Origin: Spirochaeta_B sp964398645
GTDB lineage: Bacteria > Spirochaetota > Spirochaetia > DSM-27196 > DSM-8902
Assembly: GCA_964398645.1 (NCBI GenBank)
Contig: CAYNNU010000132.1
Location: 1-6,393, forward strand
DNA: 6,393 bases
Direction of reading: 5' to 3'
Part shown: positions 1-5,669 of the stretch, in pieces
Layout: each line of letters starts with the position of its first letter
How positions within the stretch are numbered: position 1 is the first letter of the stretch
Translations under genes and position numbers: made by a program
Notes under the pieces: model-generated
Seen by the model: only the letters and a program-made list of their open reading frames with translations
Database searches by the model: none
Told to the model about the DNA's origin: nothing

Positions 1-602
1 ATCCAGCTATGGTGAGCGGATATTCCTCGCAGGTATTGTATTTTGATAGGCAGATAGGCCGGCCTGTGTATTATGAGGAAGAATATGATCTCGAATTGCG
101 TATGAATACGGGCACGACCTATCGTTTTTCCGGAACAGCCGATGCACGTGTGCTGGAAAGTGAAAATATGAATCGGGAGCAGATGCAGCAGGACATTGAG
201 CAGGAGATTGAGGCTTTGCACATCCCGGATGCCCAGGTTGAGCAGCATGAGCGTGGGGTGTCAATCCGACTTATGAATATTCAATTCCCTCCGGATTCAG
301 CCCGATTGCTGCCTTCTGAGCAGGAAAAAATTGAGCGCCTTGGGGAGATCCTGCAGCAATATCCGGAGCACGATATTCTGGTAAGCGGGCATACGGCATT
401 GGCGGGAACCCAGGAAGGGCGATTGCGTTTATCTGAGCAGCGGGCTGCCGCAGTGGGCCGCTATTTGATAGAATTAGGCATCCGGGATGCTGATCGCCTT
501 GTGTACCGCGGGATGGGCGCACAGGAGCCTTTGGCGGATAATGACAGCGAAGAAGGAAGGCGACAGAACCGCCGCGTTGAAATAATCATTCTGGAAGATT
601 GA
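1..602 (+). CDS. OmpA-family outer-membrane protein, C-terminal part (5' end outside window)
   Basis: The reading frame is open from base 3 (codons Pro-Ala, then Met at base 9) and ends with TGA at 600-602. The Met at 9 has no visible ribosome site and sits mid-domain, so the gene very probably begins upstream. Counting from that Met, residues 1-50 are a beta-rich stretch with many Tyr and Phe. Residues 51-82 are an acidic helical linker (NREQMQQDIEQEIEAL). Residues 83-197 form an OmpA-like domain: GVSIRL, the FPPDSARL strand, SGHT at 126-129, LSEQRA at 141-146, YRGMG and the closing NRRVEI motif. Such domains usually tie the outer membrane to peptidoglycan from the periplasm. The Asp that normally follows 'GHT' is Ala130, while the conserved Arg (Arg145) is kept, so binding may be altered. 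The overall pattern resembles spirochaetal OmpA proteins as I remember them. The family call is firm; the exact role is not known. Confidence 0.9.
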   Translation, partial: PAMVSGYSSQVLYFDRQIGRPVYYEEEYDLELRMNTGTTYRFSGTADARVLESENMNREQMQQDIEQEIEALHIPDAQVEQHERGVSIRLMNIQFPPDSARLLPSEQEKIERLGEILQQYPEHDILVSGHTALAGTQEGRLRLSEQRAAAVGRYLIELGIRDADRLVYRGMGAQEPLADNDSEEGRRQNRRVEIIILED

Positions 603-611
603 CCTGGAATC

Positions 612-630
612 GGTAAATTATTACCTTTTT
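612..630 (+). terminator. Possible weak intrinsic terminator after the OmpA gene
   Basis: A perfect but short stem, GGTAA (612-616) and TTACC (621-625) around the loop ATTA, is followed directly by five T residues (626-630). It starts 10 nt after the OmpA stop codon, the expected place for a Rho-independent terminator. The stem has only 5 bp and is AT-rich, so it would be inefficient alone and could be chance. If real, it would separate the OmpA gene from the cysK-metY operon. I see no convincing promoter in the remaining bases before cysK. Confidence 0.35.
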
Positions 631-653
631 GCTAATGTTTTTGCGAATCTCTT

Positions 654-659
654 GAGGGG
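654..659 (+). promoter_or_regulatory. Ribosome-binding site of cysK
   Basis: GAGGGG lies 9 nt before the ATG at 669 and supports that start. The next residues (AVYSSITDLIGNTP) align naturally with the usual beginning of cysteine synthases, so no other start is needed. Confidence 0.7.
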
Positions 660-668
660 TGTTGGATT

Positions 669-1619
669 ATGGCAGTGTATTCATCGATAACCGATTTGAT
701 TGGTAACACACCGATGGTGAAGTTGCAGCGAATGGCTGCGAATCTATCGGCGGAAGTATTCATCAAACTGGAATATTTTAATCCAATGTCCAGTGTAAAA
801 GACCGTGTTGGCCGGGAAATCATTCTGCAAGCAGAGCGGGATGGGGTCCTGCAGCCTGGCGGCACTATAGTTGAGGCTACTAGCGGAAATACCGGTTTGG
901 CGCTTGCCCTTGTCGGCAGTGTCCGGGGATACCGGGTTGTTATCGTTATGCCTGACAGCATGAGCATGGAACGCCGGCGTTTGTTAATTGCCTTGGGGGC
1001 GGAATTGGTGCTCACTCCCGGTGAGGGGGGCATGAAGGCCGCGCTGGCAAAGGCCGAGGAGATTGTGGAACAAACACCGGGGGCTATTCTTGCTGGCCAG
1101 TTTTCCAATCCGGCAAATCCCGCTGCCCATCAGCGAACAACTGCAAAGGAAATATGGCAGGATATGTCGGGCCGCGTAGATGCTTTAGTGTTTGGCGTAG
1201 GCAGTGGTGGAACGATTACCGGGGTAGGGCGTGAAATTCGGGCGCTTAATCCAGATGTTCGCGTCGTGGCGGTTGAGCCGGCGGACTCCGCTGTGCTTTC
1301 CGGCAAAAAAGCTGGGCCGCATGGCATTCAGGGTATTGGCGCAGGTTTTATTCCTGCTATACTCGATACATCATTGTTTGATGAGATTATACCTGTGGCA
1401 AGTGAAGATGCCCGCCAAACAGCTCGTTTGCTTTCTCGAAACGAAGGGATTTTTGGCGGCATTTCGACAGGGGCAAATGTTTGGGCTGCCATGCAGTTGG
1501 CAAGCCGAGCCGAATTTGCTGGCAAGCGGATTGTAACCCTTGCCTGCGATACTGGCGAACGATATCTAAGTACCGATTTGTATTCGGATGCGGCAGAAGA
1601 AGGAGGAACACATGGCTAA
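669..1619 (+). CDS. cysK: Cysteine synthase (O-acetylserine sulfhydrylase), CysK type
   Basis: A 316-residue cytoplasmic PLP enzyme that makes cysteine from O-acetyl-L-serine and sulfide. Visible landmarks are IGNTP at 11-15, SSVKDR with the PLP-binding Lys44, the substrate loop TSGNTG at 71-76, and the glycine-rich phosphate-binding loop GVGSGGTITG at 176-185. Also present are QGIGAGFIP at 221-229, GISTGAN with Ser266 in the position that contacts the pyridine nitrogen, and GERYLST near the end. Length matches the family (about 300-320). QGIGAGF and the lack of a regulatory CBS domain favour CysK over cystathionine beta-synthase; CysM-like substrate use cannot be excluded. The protein ends EEGGTHG, not with the C-terminal Ile that CysK inserts into CysE, so a classical cysteine synthase complex looks unlikely. 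The last codons double as the ribosome site and start of the next gene, which also acts in sulfide fixation. Confidence 0.93.
   Translation: MAVYSSITDLIGNTPMVKLQRMAANLSAEVFIKLEYFNPMSSVKDRVGREIILQAERDGVLQPGGTIVEATSGNTGLALALVGSVRGYRVVIVMPDSMSMERRRLLIALGAELVLTPGEGGMKAALAKAEEIVEQTPGAILAGQFSNPANPAAHQRTTAKEIWQDMSGRVDALVFGVGSGGTITGVGREIRALNPDVRVVAVEPADSAVLSGKKAGPHGIQGIGAGFIPAILDTSLFDEIIPVASEDARQTARLLSRNEGIFGGISTGANVWAAMQLASRAEFAGKRIVTLACDTGERYLSTDLYSDAAEEGGTHG
1600..1606 (+). promoter_or_regulatory. Ribosome-binding site of metY, inside the end of cysK
   Basis: AAGGAGG, an almost perfect Shine-Dalgarno sequence, ends 5 nt before the ATG at 1612. It fixes that start and rules out the in-frame ATG at 1588, which would add eight charged residues (MRQKKEEH). 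The same bases are read in the cysK frame as part of Glu-Glu-Gly-Gly, so the cysK C-terminus is constrained by the metY translation signal. Confidence 0.88.
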
Positions 1620-2916
1620 TGGAAATAATTCACAAAAGCAGTGGAAGTTGGCTACTCAGGCCTTGCATGCCGGCAGGCCGGATGGAATGGAAAATCCAAG
1701 TCATGGAGTTCCTGTTTCGCGGACAGCTGCGTATAGATTCCGCGATACCCAGCATGCTGCTGATCTATTTAATTTGACTGAATCCGGTTACATATACAGC
1801 CGCCTGCACAATCCGACTCAGGATGTGCTGGAGCAGCGGATTACTGCCCTAGAAGGTGGGGCAGCCTCGCTGGCATTGGCTTCCGGCACGAGTGCCATTT
1901 TTTATGCAATCATCAATATTGCTGGAGCGGGAAGCGAAATAATTGCCTCGAATAATTTATATGGCGGCACCTTTACCATGTTCAACAATATTTTACCTGA
2001 CTATGGGATACAGGTTCGTTTTTTCGACCCTATGAATCCCGATGATGCCGCTGCTCTGGTGAATGAAAAAACCCGTGCGGTATACGTGGAGAGTATTGGC
2101 AATCCCTCGCTTAGTGTGCCGGACTTTGCCGCCCTTTCTGATATGGCCCATTCTCATGGCTTGCCGCTGATTGTGGATAGCACATTTACCACACCGGTGC
2201 ATTTTCGCGCCTTGGAAAACGGTGCTGACATTTCAATCAATTCATTGACAAAGTGGATTGGCGGGCATGGAGTAGGAATTGGTGGTAGTGTAACCGATGC
2301 TGGGCATTTTGATTGGAAAAGCGAACGCTTTCCGAGTTTGAATGAGCCGGACAGTAGCTATCATAATCTAAGATTCGCCCACGATTTGGGTGATAATTCT
2401 CATTTGGCTTACATTCTTCGCATGCGCGTGGTGCCTTTGCGGAACCTTGGGGCGGCTTTATCTGCGGATAATGCCTGGATGTTCCTGCAGGGGATAGAGA
2501 CCCTTGCCTTGCGCATGGAGCGTCACAGCAGTAATGCTTTGGCTGTTGCAAGCTGGCTACAGCAACATCCGCAGGTGGATTGGGTTCGCTATCCTGGTTT
2601 GCCCGGCGATTCGGCTTACAAGAACGCCAGCCGCTATTTCAGCGGTGGTTTTGGCGGCATGGTGGTCTTTGGAATCAAGGGTGGAGCTGCCGCGGGCGCA
2701 TCGTTCATTGATAAGCTGGGTCTGTTTAGCCATGTTGCCAATGTTGGTGATGCCAAGAGCCTCGCCGTTCATCCGGCAAGTACAACCCATGCTCAGCTTG
2801 ATGAACAGCAGCAACGCGCGGCCGGTTTGCCTCCCGAGCTTATCCGTTTATCTATTGGGATAGAGCATATTGACGATATTATTGCCGATCTTGAGCAGGC
2901 ACTGCAGCCGGCTTGA
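1612..2916 (+). CDS. metY: O-acetylhomoserine sulfhydrylase (O-acetylhomoserine aminocarboxypropyltransferase)
   Basis: A 434-residue cytoplasmic enzyme of the Cys/Met-metabolism PLP family. It makes homocysteine from O-acetylhomoserine and sulfide, the direct sulfhydrylation route to methionine. Landmarks counted from the ATG at 1612 are YSR at 62-64 (phosphate contacts from the neighbouring subunit), ASGTSA at 90-95, SIGNPS at 161-166, IVDSTF with Asp189 facing the pyridine nitrogen, and SLTKWIGGHG with the Schiff-base Lys214. VHPASTTHAQL and LRLSIGIE-type sequences lie near the end. The extra segment after Lys214 (HFDWKSERFPSLNEPD region) and the length over 420 residues fit MetY and argue against cystathionine gamma-synthase/lyase or MetZ, which are about 380-400. 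The start overlaps the cysK stop by 8 nt, so the two are an operon with coupled translation. The stop is TGA at 2914-2916. Confidence 0.93.
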   Translation: MANGNNSQKQWKLATQALHAGRPDGMENPSHGVPVSRTAAYRFRDTQHAADLFNLTESGYIYSRLHNPTQDVLEQRITALEGGAASLALASGTSAIFYAIINIAGAGSEIIASNNLYGGTFTMFNNILPDYGIQVRFFDPMNPDDAAALVNEKTRAVYVESIGNPSLSVPDFAALSDMAHSHGLPLIVDSTFTTPVHFRALENGADISINSLTKWIGGHGVGIGGSVTDAGHFDWKSERFPSLNEPDSSYHNLRFAHDLGDNSHLAYILRMRVVPLRNLGAALSADNAWMFLQGIETLALRMERHSSNALAVASWLQQHPQVDWVRYPGLPGDSAYKNASRYFSGGFGGMVVFGIKGGAAAGASFIDKLGLFSHVANVGDAKSLAVHPASTTHAQLDEQQQRAAGLPPELIRLSIGIEHIDDIIADLEQALQPA

Positions 2917-2917
2917 T

Positions 2918-2942
2918 TTTTTTCGGCCACTGACCGATAAAA
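2918..2942. other. Imperfect hairpin just after metY
   Basis: TTTTTTCGG (2918-2926) can pair with CCGATAAAA (2934-2942) around the 7-nt loop CCACTGA, with one T-T mismatch. It begins 1 nt after the metY stop. Because the T-run lies in the 5' arm and no T-run follows on the + strand, it is not a standard intrinsic terminator; it could be an RNA 3'-end stabiliser or chance. Confidence 0.3.
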
Positions 2943-2955
2943 TGCCCTGATTCCA

Positions 2956-2984
2956 TTGACAGCTGTCAGAACAGCCGGTATTTT
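2956..2984 (+). promoter_or_regulatory. Sigma-70-like promoter in front of the tetR operon
   Basis: A consensus -35 box TTGACA (2956-2961) is followed by a 17-nt spacer and the -10-like hexamer TATTTT (2979-2984), which matches TATAAT at 4 of 6 positions. Transcription would begin near 2991, leaving a leader of only about 10-12 nt before the tetR ATG at 3003. The gap between metY and tetR is the largest in the window, which fits an operon boundary here. No other gene junction in 3003-6393 leaves room for a promoter outside coding sequence. Confidence 0.65.
2957..2968. promoter_or_regulatory. Palindromic operator candidate for the TetR regulator
   Basis: TGACAGCTGTCA is a perfect 12-bp palindrome that overlaps five of the six bases of the -35 box. 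A second inverted repeat, GCTGT (2962-2966) and ACAGC (2971-2975) with a 4-nt spacer, shares its right half. TetR-family repressors commonly bind such palindromes next to their own gene, so binding here would block RNA polymerase. The assignment to this TetR protein is inferred from position only. Confidence 0.55.
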
Positions 2985-3002
2985 ATTTTTAGGTTATATA
3001 AA

Positions 3003-3566
3003 ATGGCCAAGAAACGAGATAGTTCAGAAAAAAATAGAGAACGCATTATTCAAGCAGCTTCCCGTCTCATTGTGGGCAAGGGTGTTGCTGATACAAGCCT
3101 TGCTGATATTGCCCGAGAGATTGGTATCAGCAAGGGAACTTTGTATTATTATTATCCCAATAAGGGTGATTTGATTTTCGATATCAGCGAGCGGCATTTG
3201 GCTCGTTTAACCGGAAAACTTTTTGACTGGATTGATCGCAGTGGTGGAGCCTCTTCGCCCGATCTTGTGCTCCGCATGATGTATGAAATTATTTTGAAAT
3301 CCACATCAAAGGGGATTACTCACCTGTATCTTATCTTGGAAGCAATCTCCAATCACCCGCCATTAAAAGAGCGGTTTCGGCAGGAGTATCCGCGGTGGGT
3401 TTCCATGATTCACGCTGGCTTGGAAAAAATTCGCCCCGGCAATGAAGACAACGCCATGCTTTCGAGTTTGATTATGGCATCCATTGATGGCTTCTTGATC
3501 CAAAAATTGCTCGGTGTGGAGCGCCCTGCTCAGGATGAGCTTGCAAAGTACCTGTCGCGCATATGA
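3003..3566 (+). CDS. TetR/AcrR-family transcriptional regulator
   Basis: A 187-residue one-component regulator. Residues 11-60 form the TetR DNA-binding domain: helix NRERIIQAASRLIVGKG, then SLADIAREIGISKGTLYYYY with the recognition helix at about 43-50, then PNKGDLIFDI. The rest is a helical ligand-binding and dimerisation domain of unrecognised specificity. The length is typical of the family. The start at ATG 3003 is followed by a basic N-terminal arm (AKKR); the upstream ribosome site is poor (AGG at 2991-2993). The TGA stop overlaps the ATG of the methyltransferase gene as ATGA, so the two are translationally coupled. It lies directly behind a promoter with a palindrome in the -35 region, which suggests autoregulation. 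The ligand is unknown; association with lipid or aldehyde metabolism is only suggested by the downstream reductase and MlaE genes. Confidence 0.9.
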   Translation: MAKKRDSSEKNRERIIQAASRLIVGKGVADTSLADIAREIGISKGTLYYYYPNKGDLIFDISERHLARLTGKLFDWIDRSGGASSPDLVLRMMYEIILKSTSKGITHLYLILEAISNHPPLKERFRQEYPRWVSMIHAGLEKIRPGNEDNAMLSSLIMASIDGFLIQKLLGVERPAQDELAKYLSRI

Positions 3567-4381
3567 ACCGAGTCCTTTTTTTTGAAGATGAAATTGATGC
3601 TGACGGCTTAATTGTGTTGGGAAAAGGCGATAGGCGATTTCAACATATTAAAACCGTGCTGCGGGCCGCATGCGGAGATATAATTCGGCTGGGAGTGGTG
3701 AATAGCTGGATAGGCAGCGGCAGGCTGAAAAAGATCGATACGCAGCAGCTTGTTTTACAGCTTTCTGGCAGGCAAAGCCCGCCGGAAGAATTGTTTCCCA
3801 TTCGGCTTGTGCTCGGCCATCCGCGGCCAATTGTGCTGCGGCGGATTTTGCGTGATGCTGCTGCGGCCGGCCCTCGCGCGATAGATGTGTGCGGCACTGA
3901 ATTGGGCGAGAAATCCTATTTTTCCTGCAGTTTGTGGCACAGGGGTGAAGAGACGCAAGCTTTACTGGTGCAGGGTGCAGAGCAGGCCGGCGGGTGTCGT
4001 ATTCCCTGTCTGCAGCGGTATCCTTCAATTTCTGATTGGCTAGAAAAAGGGAAAAATGCTTTTGGACCTGGAAGTGATGCAAGAATTATTGTGCTCGATG
4101 CAGCTGTCGCGGGGGATGCTGCTGTCGAAGGAGACAGTGTCGATCAAGCTTTCCCATCAATAGTAGATATTCTTGATTCCCATTCATTTTCTCAAGAGCT
4201 GATTTTGCTTGTCGGTTCGGAAAGGGGCTGGACTGATTCCGAGCGAAGCATTCTACAAGATGCTGGCGCAATCTTTGCCGGTATGGGGCCTAGAATCCTG
4301 CGCACAGAGACTGCCGTGCAGTGGGCTCTGTCTGCTGCTGTACTCCGCTATTGTGTGAAAGAGCCGGGTGTATTACAGTAA
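3563..4381 (+). CDS. rsmE: RsmE-type 16S rRNA (uracil-1498-N3) methyltransferase, divergent
   Basis: A 272-residue SPOUT-class methyltransferase of the RsmE family, which uses S-adenosylmethionine to methylate U1498 of 16S rRNA. The N-terminal PUA-like part is recognisable (MNRVLFFEDE; RRFQHIKTVLRAACGDIIRLG at about 24-44). The knotted SAM domain shows VQGAEQAGGCRIP at 136-148, LLVGSERGWTDSE at 215-227 and the hallmark GPRILRTETA at 242-251. It differs from standard RsmE: the usual GPEGG loop is GSERG, the motif around residues 84-125 (LGHPRP, LGEKSYF) belongs to a divergent subgroup, and an extra low-complexity loop sits at about 179-210. That loop accounts for the length above the usual 240-250. 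No Shine-Dalgarno precedes the ATG, so translation probably depends on tetR (ATGA overlap). The family call is strong; the exact rRNA target is by homology only. Confidence 0.88.
   Translation: MNRVLFFEDEIDADGLIVLGKGDRRFQHIKTVLRAACGDIIRLGVVNSWIGSGRLKKIDTQQLVLQLSGRQSPPEELFPIRLVLGHPRPIVLRRILRDAAAAGPRAIDVCGTELGEKSYFSCSLWHRGEETQALLVQGAEQAGGCRIPCLQRYPSISDWLEKGKNAFGPGSDARIIVLDAAVAGDAAVEGDSVDQAFPSIVDILDSHSFSQELILLVGSERGWTDSERSILQDAGAIFAGMGPRILRTETAVQWALSAAVLRYCVKEPGVLQ
4097..4132 (+). repeat. Imperfect 18-bp tandem duplication inside rsmE
   Basis: Two adjacent 18-nt units (4097-4114 and 4115-4132) match at 14 of 18 positions and encode DAAVAG followed by DAAVEG (residues 179-190). The repeat is in frame and lies in a poorly conserved loop before the GSERG motif, so it looks like a small internal duplication that lengthened the loop. 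Confidence 0.6.
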
Positions 4382-4385
4382 AGAT

Positions 4386-5390
4386 ATGCAATATAAAAAG
4401 CTAGGTGACAGTGGATTGGCGGTGTCCCGCCTGTGTTTGGGTACCATGCCGTTTGGAAATCCCGAAGGACAGGGCGAGTCCCTGGAAACAGCGGCTGAGG
4501 TAATCCGGGGATTTATTCGAGCCGGAGGAACCTTTATTGATACCGCCGATGTATATGCCGGTGGCCGCTCAGAGGAAACCGTTGGCCGGATTGTGAAGGA
4601 GTTCGCCCGAGACACCCTGGTTTTGGCTACCAAAGCCGGCTTTCCTATTGGCAGCGATCCGAATGCGCGGGGCTTGTCACGAAAGCATCTGCTTGCATCG
4701 GTTGAATCCAGCCTTCGTCGTTTGCAGACCGATTATATTGATTTATTTTACCTACATATGTGGGACCCTTTGGTACCAATTAGTGAAACCGTGCGCGCAA
4801 TGGATGATCTTGTTCGACAGGGAAAGGTCCGTTATTTTGGGTTTAGTAATTTTTCCGGTTGGCAGGCAATGAAGATTCACATGGCCGCCAAGGAATCTAA
4901 CATCCCCTTTATTGCGGCTCAGTATCAATATAGCTTGATTGTACGCGATATTGAGTATGAGCTGCCGGGTTTGTGTGAAACCGAAGGCATTGGGCTGGTG
5001 CCCTGGGCTCCATTGGGCGGTGGCTTTTTGTCCGGGGCATATTCCAGCAGTACCAGGCAGCAGCATGATGGCCAAAGCGGGGATGTGGTGCAAGAAAAAT
5101 GGTTTCGTCGTGCTAGTGAACGGAACTGGCGTATCCTTCAAATTGCTGAACAGCTTGCTGGGAGAAACGGTACAGATGTTCTGCAAATTTCTCTGGCTTG
5201 GCTATTGGCACGCCCAAGTGTTGACTCGGTGATAATCAGTGCCAGAAGCAGGGAGCAGTTGGAAGCCAATCTTGCTGCTGTGGATGTGCATCTTGCGGAA
5301 AGTGAGCTTCAGCAATTGAATGATGCCGGAAAACCAGTTGATTTGTATCCCTATAGAATGATTGAGCAGCACTCGGGTAAAGGGCTGTAG
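4386..5390 (+). CDS. Aldo/keto reductase
   Basis: A 334-residue NADPH-dependent oxidoreductase of the aldo/keto reductase family, a cytoplasmic TIM barrel that reduces carbonyls to alcohols. Counted from ATG 4386, the catalytic tetrad is visible: Asp52 and Tyr57 (FIDTADVY), Lys83 (LATKAG) and His124 (YLHMWDP). Other family signs are LCLGTMPFG near the start, SLRRLQTDYIDL at 109-120, VRYFGFSN at 148-155, PWAPLGGGFLSG at 206-217, and the cofactor-binding end SARSREQLEAN at 285-295. It resembles the YajO-like bacterial group; the substrate cannot be read from sequence. The start is uncertain. ATG 4386 gives the typical N-terminus MQYKKLGDSG and lies 4 nt after the rsmE stop, but lacks a good ribosome site. 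The in-frame GTG at 4368 has AAAGAG at 4358-4363 and would add six residues (MYYSKD) while overlapping rsmE. The protein looks intact. Confidence 0.9.
   Translation: MQYKKLGDSGLAVSRLCLGTMPFGNPEGQGESLETAAEVIRGFIRAGGTFIDTADVYAGGRSEETVGRIVKEFARDTLVLATKAGFPIGSDPNARGLSRKHLLASVESSLRRLQTDYIDLFYLHMWDPLVPISETVRAMDDLVRQGKVRYFGFSNFSGWQAMKIHMAAKESNIPFIAAQYQYSLIVRDIEYELPGLCETEGIGLVPWAPLGGGFLSGAYSSSTRQQHDGQSGDVVQEKWFRRASERNWRILQIAEQLAGRNGTDVLQISLAWLLARPSVDSVIISARSREQLEANLAAVDVHLAESELQQLNDAGKPVDLYPYRMIEQHSGKGL
5379..5384 (+). promoter_or_regulatory. Ribosome-binding site of the RHH/zinc-ribbon gene
   Basis: AAAGGG lies 7 nt before the ATG at 5392, within the last codons of the reductase gene. It selects this ATG over the in-frame TTG at 5362, which would add ten residues with no family resemblance. 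Confidence 0.65.
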
Positions 5391-5391
5391 T

Positions 5392-5649
5392 ATGGAAAAG
5401 CGTAAGGAAGAAGTTATCAGTTTTAAGGTTGATCCTGTTCTGGCTGAAAAATTACGCTCAGTTCCAAACCGCTCGGAGTTCATTCGTCAGGCGGTATTAC
5501 AGCATCTGGGAAATGAATGCCCCTTTTGCCATGGCACCGGCACTCTGAGCGTGCATCAGAAGAAGCATCTTGAGATCTTTTTGGAAAACCACGAAATGAG
5601 GCGTTGTGCCGAATGCGGTGAAACCCATATTTTTTGCAGGCAGGCGTAA
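5392..5649 (+). CDS. Small ribbon-helix-helix protein with a C-terminal zinc-ribbon-like motif
   Basis: An 85-residue basic protein. Residues 7-40 read as a CopG/Arc-type ribbon-helix-helix DNA-binding unit: strand EVISFKV, helix DPVLAEKL, then NRSEFIRQAVLQHL, the typical NRSEFIR-type second helix. Residues 43-82 carry two metal-knuckle pairs: CPFC (43-46), continued as CHGTG so that it matches the DnaJ-type CxxCxGxG repeat, and CAEC (72-75). Between and after them lie His55, His59, His67, His79 and Cys82. Four cysteines in this layout suggest one structural or sensory zinc site. A dimeric, metal-bound transcriptional regulator is the likely role; this is inference. The gene starts 1 nt after the reductase stop, has its own ribosome site and precedes the MlaE gene by 20 nt, so it is cotranscribed. 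I do not recognise a named family; NikR also begins with RHH but has a different C-terminal domain. Confidence 0.82.
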   Translation: MEKRKEEVISFKVDPVLAEKLRSVPNRSEFIRQAVLQHLGNECPFCHGTGTLSVHQKKHLEIFLENHEMRRCAECGETHIFCRQA

Positions 5650-5657
5650 AATTTGTT

Positions 5658-5661
5658 GGAG
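5658..5661 (+). promoter_or_regulatory. Ribosome-binding site of the MlaE-family permease gene
   Basis: GGAG, within TTGGAGAAA, lies 8 nt before the ATG at 5670 and supports that start in the 20-nt gap after the RHH gene. Confidence 0.6.
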
Positions 5662-5669
5662 AAAAAAGC

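Noticed and set aside
56..65. AGGCCGGCCT palindrome
   Set aside because: It lies inside the OmpA coding sequence, is GC-rich and fits ordinary codons. There is no sign of a regulatory role.
603..668. Riboswitch or T-box leader in front of the sulfur genes
   Set aside because: The gap is only 66 nt and holds just a 5-bp hairpin. That is too short and simple for an S-box or T-box element.
632..1108. Minus-strand open frame of 158 codons opposite cysK
   Set aside because: It runs antisense to a clear CysK with intact motifs. Its translation is Ser/Pro/Arg-rich and matches no fold I know. It is a coding shadow.
1588..1611. Upstream in-frame ATG for metY
   Set aside because: It lacks a ribosome site, adds an unrelated charged tail, and the strong AAGGAGG at 1600-1606 points to the ATG at 1612.
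2962..2975. LexA/SOS box, suggested by CTGT...ACAG
   Set aside because: The spacing is 4 nt, not the 8 nt of the CTGT-N8-ACAG box, and no SOS gene follows.
3648..4082. Minus-strand open frame of 144 codons opposite rsmE
   Set aside because: It is antisense to a conserved methyltransferase, has low-complexity composition and shows no recognisable domain.
4368..4385. GTG start for the aldo/keto reductase
   Set aside because: It is possible, because AAAGAG lies upstream, but the family N-terminus begins naturally at ATG 4386. It is kept only as an alternative in the feature text.
4752..5186. Minus-strand open frame of 144 codons opposite the aldo/keto reductase
   Set aside because: It is antisense to an intact reductase with all catalytic residues. 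No recognisable protein results.
5362..5391. Upstream in-frame TTG start for the RHH/zinc-ribbon protein
   Set aside because: The extra ten residues show no RHH similarity and overlap the reductase, while AAAGGG is well spaced for the ATG at 5392.
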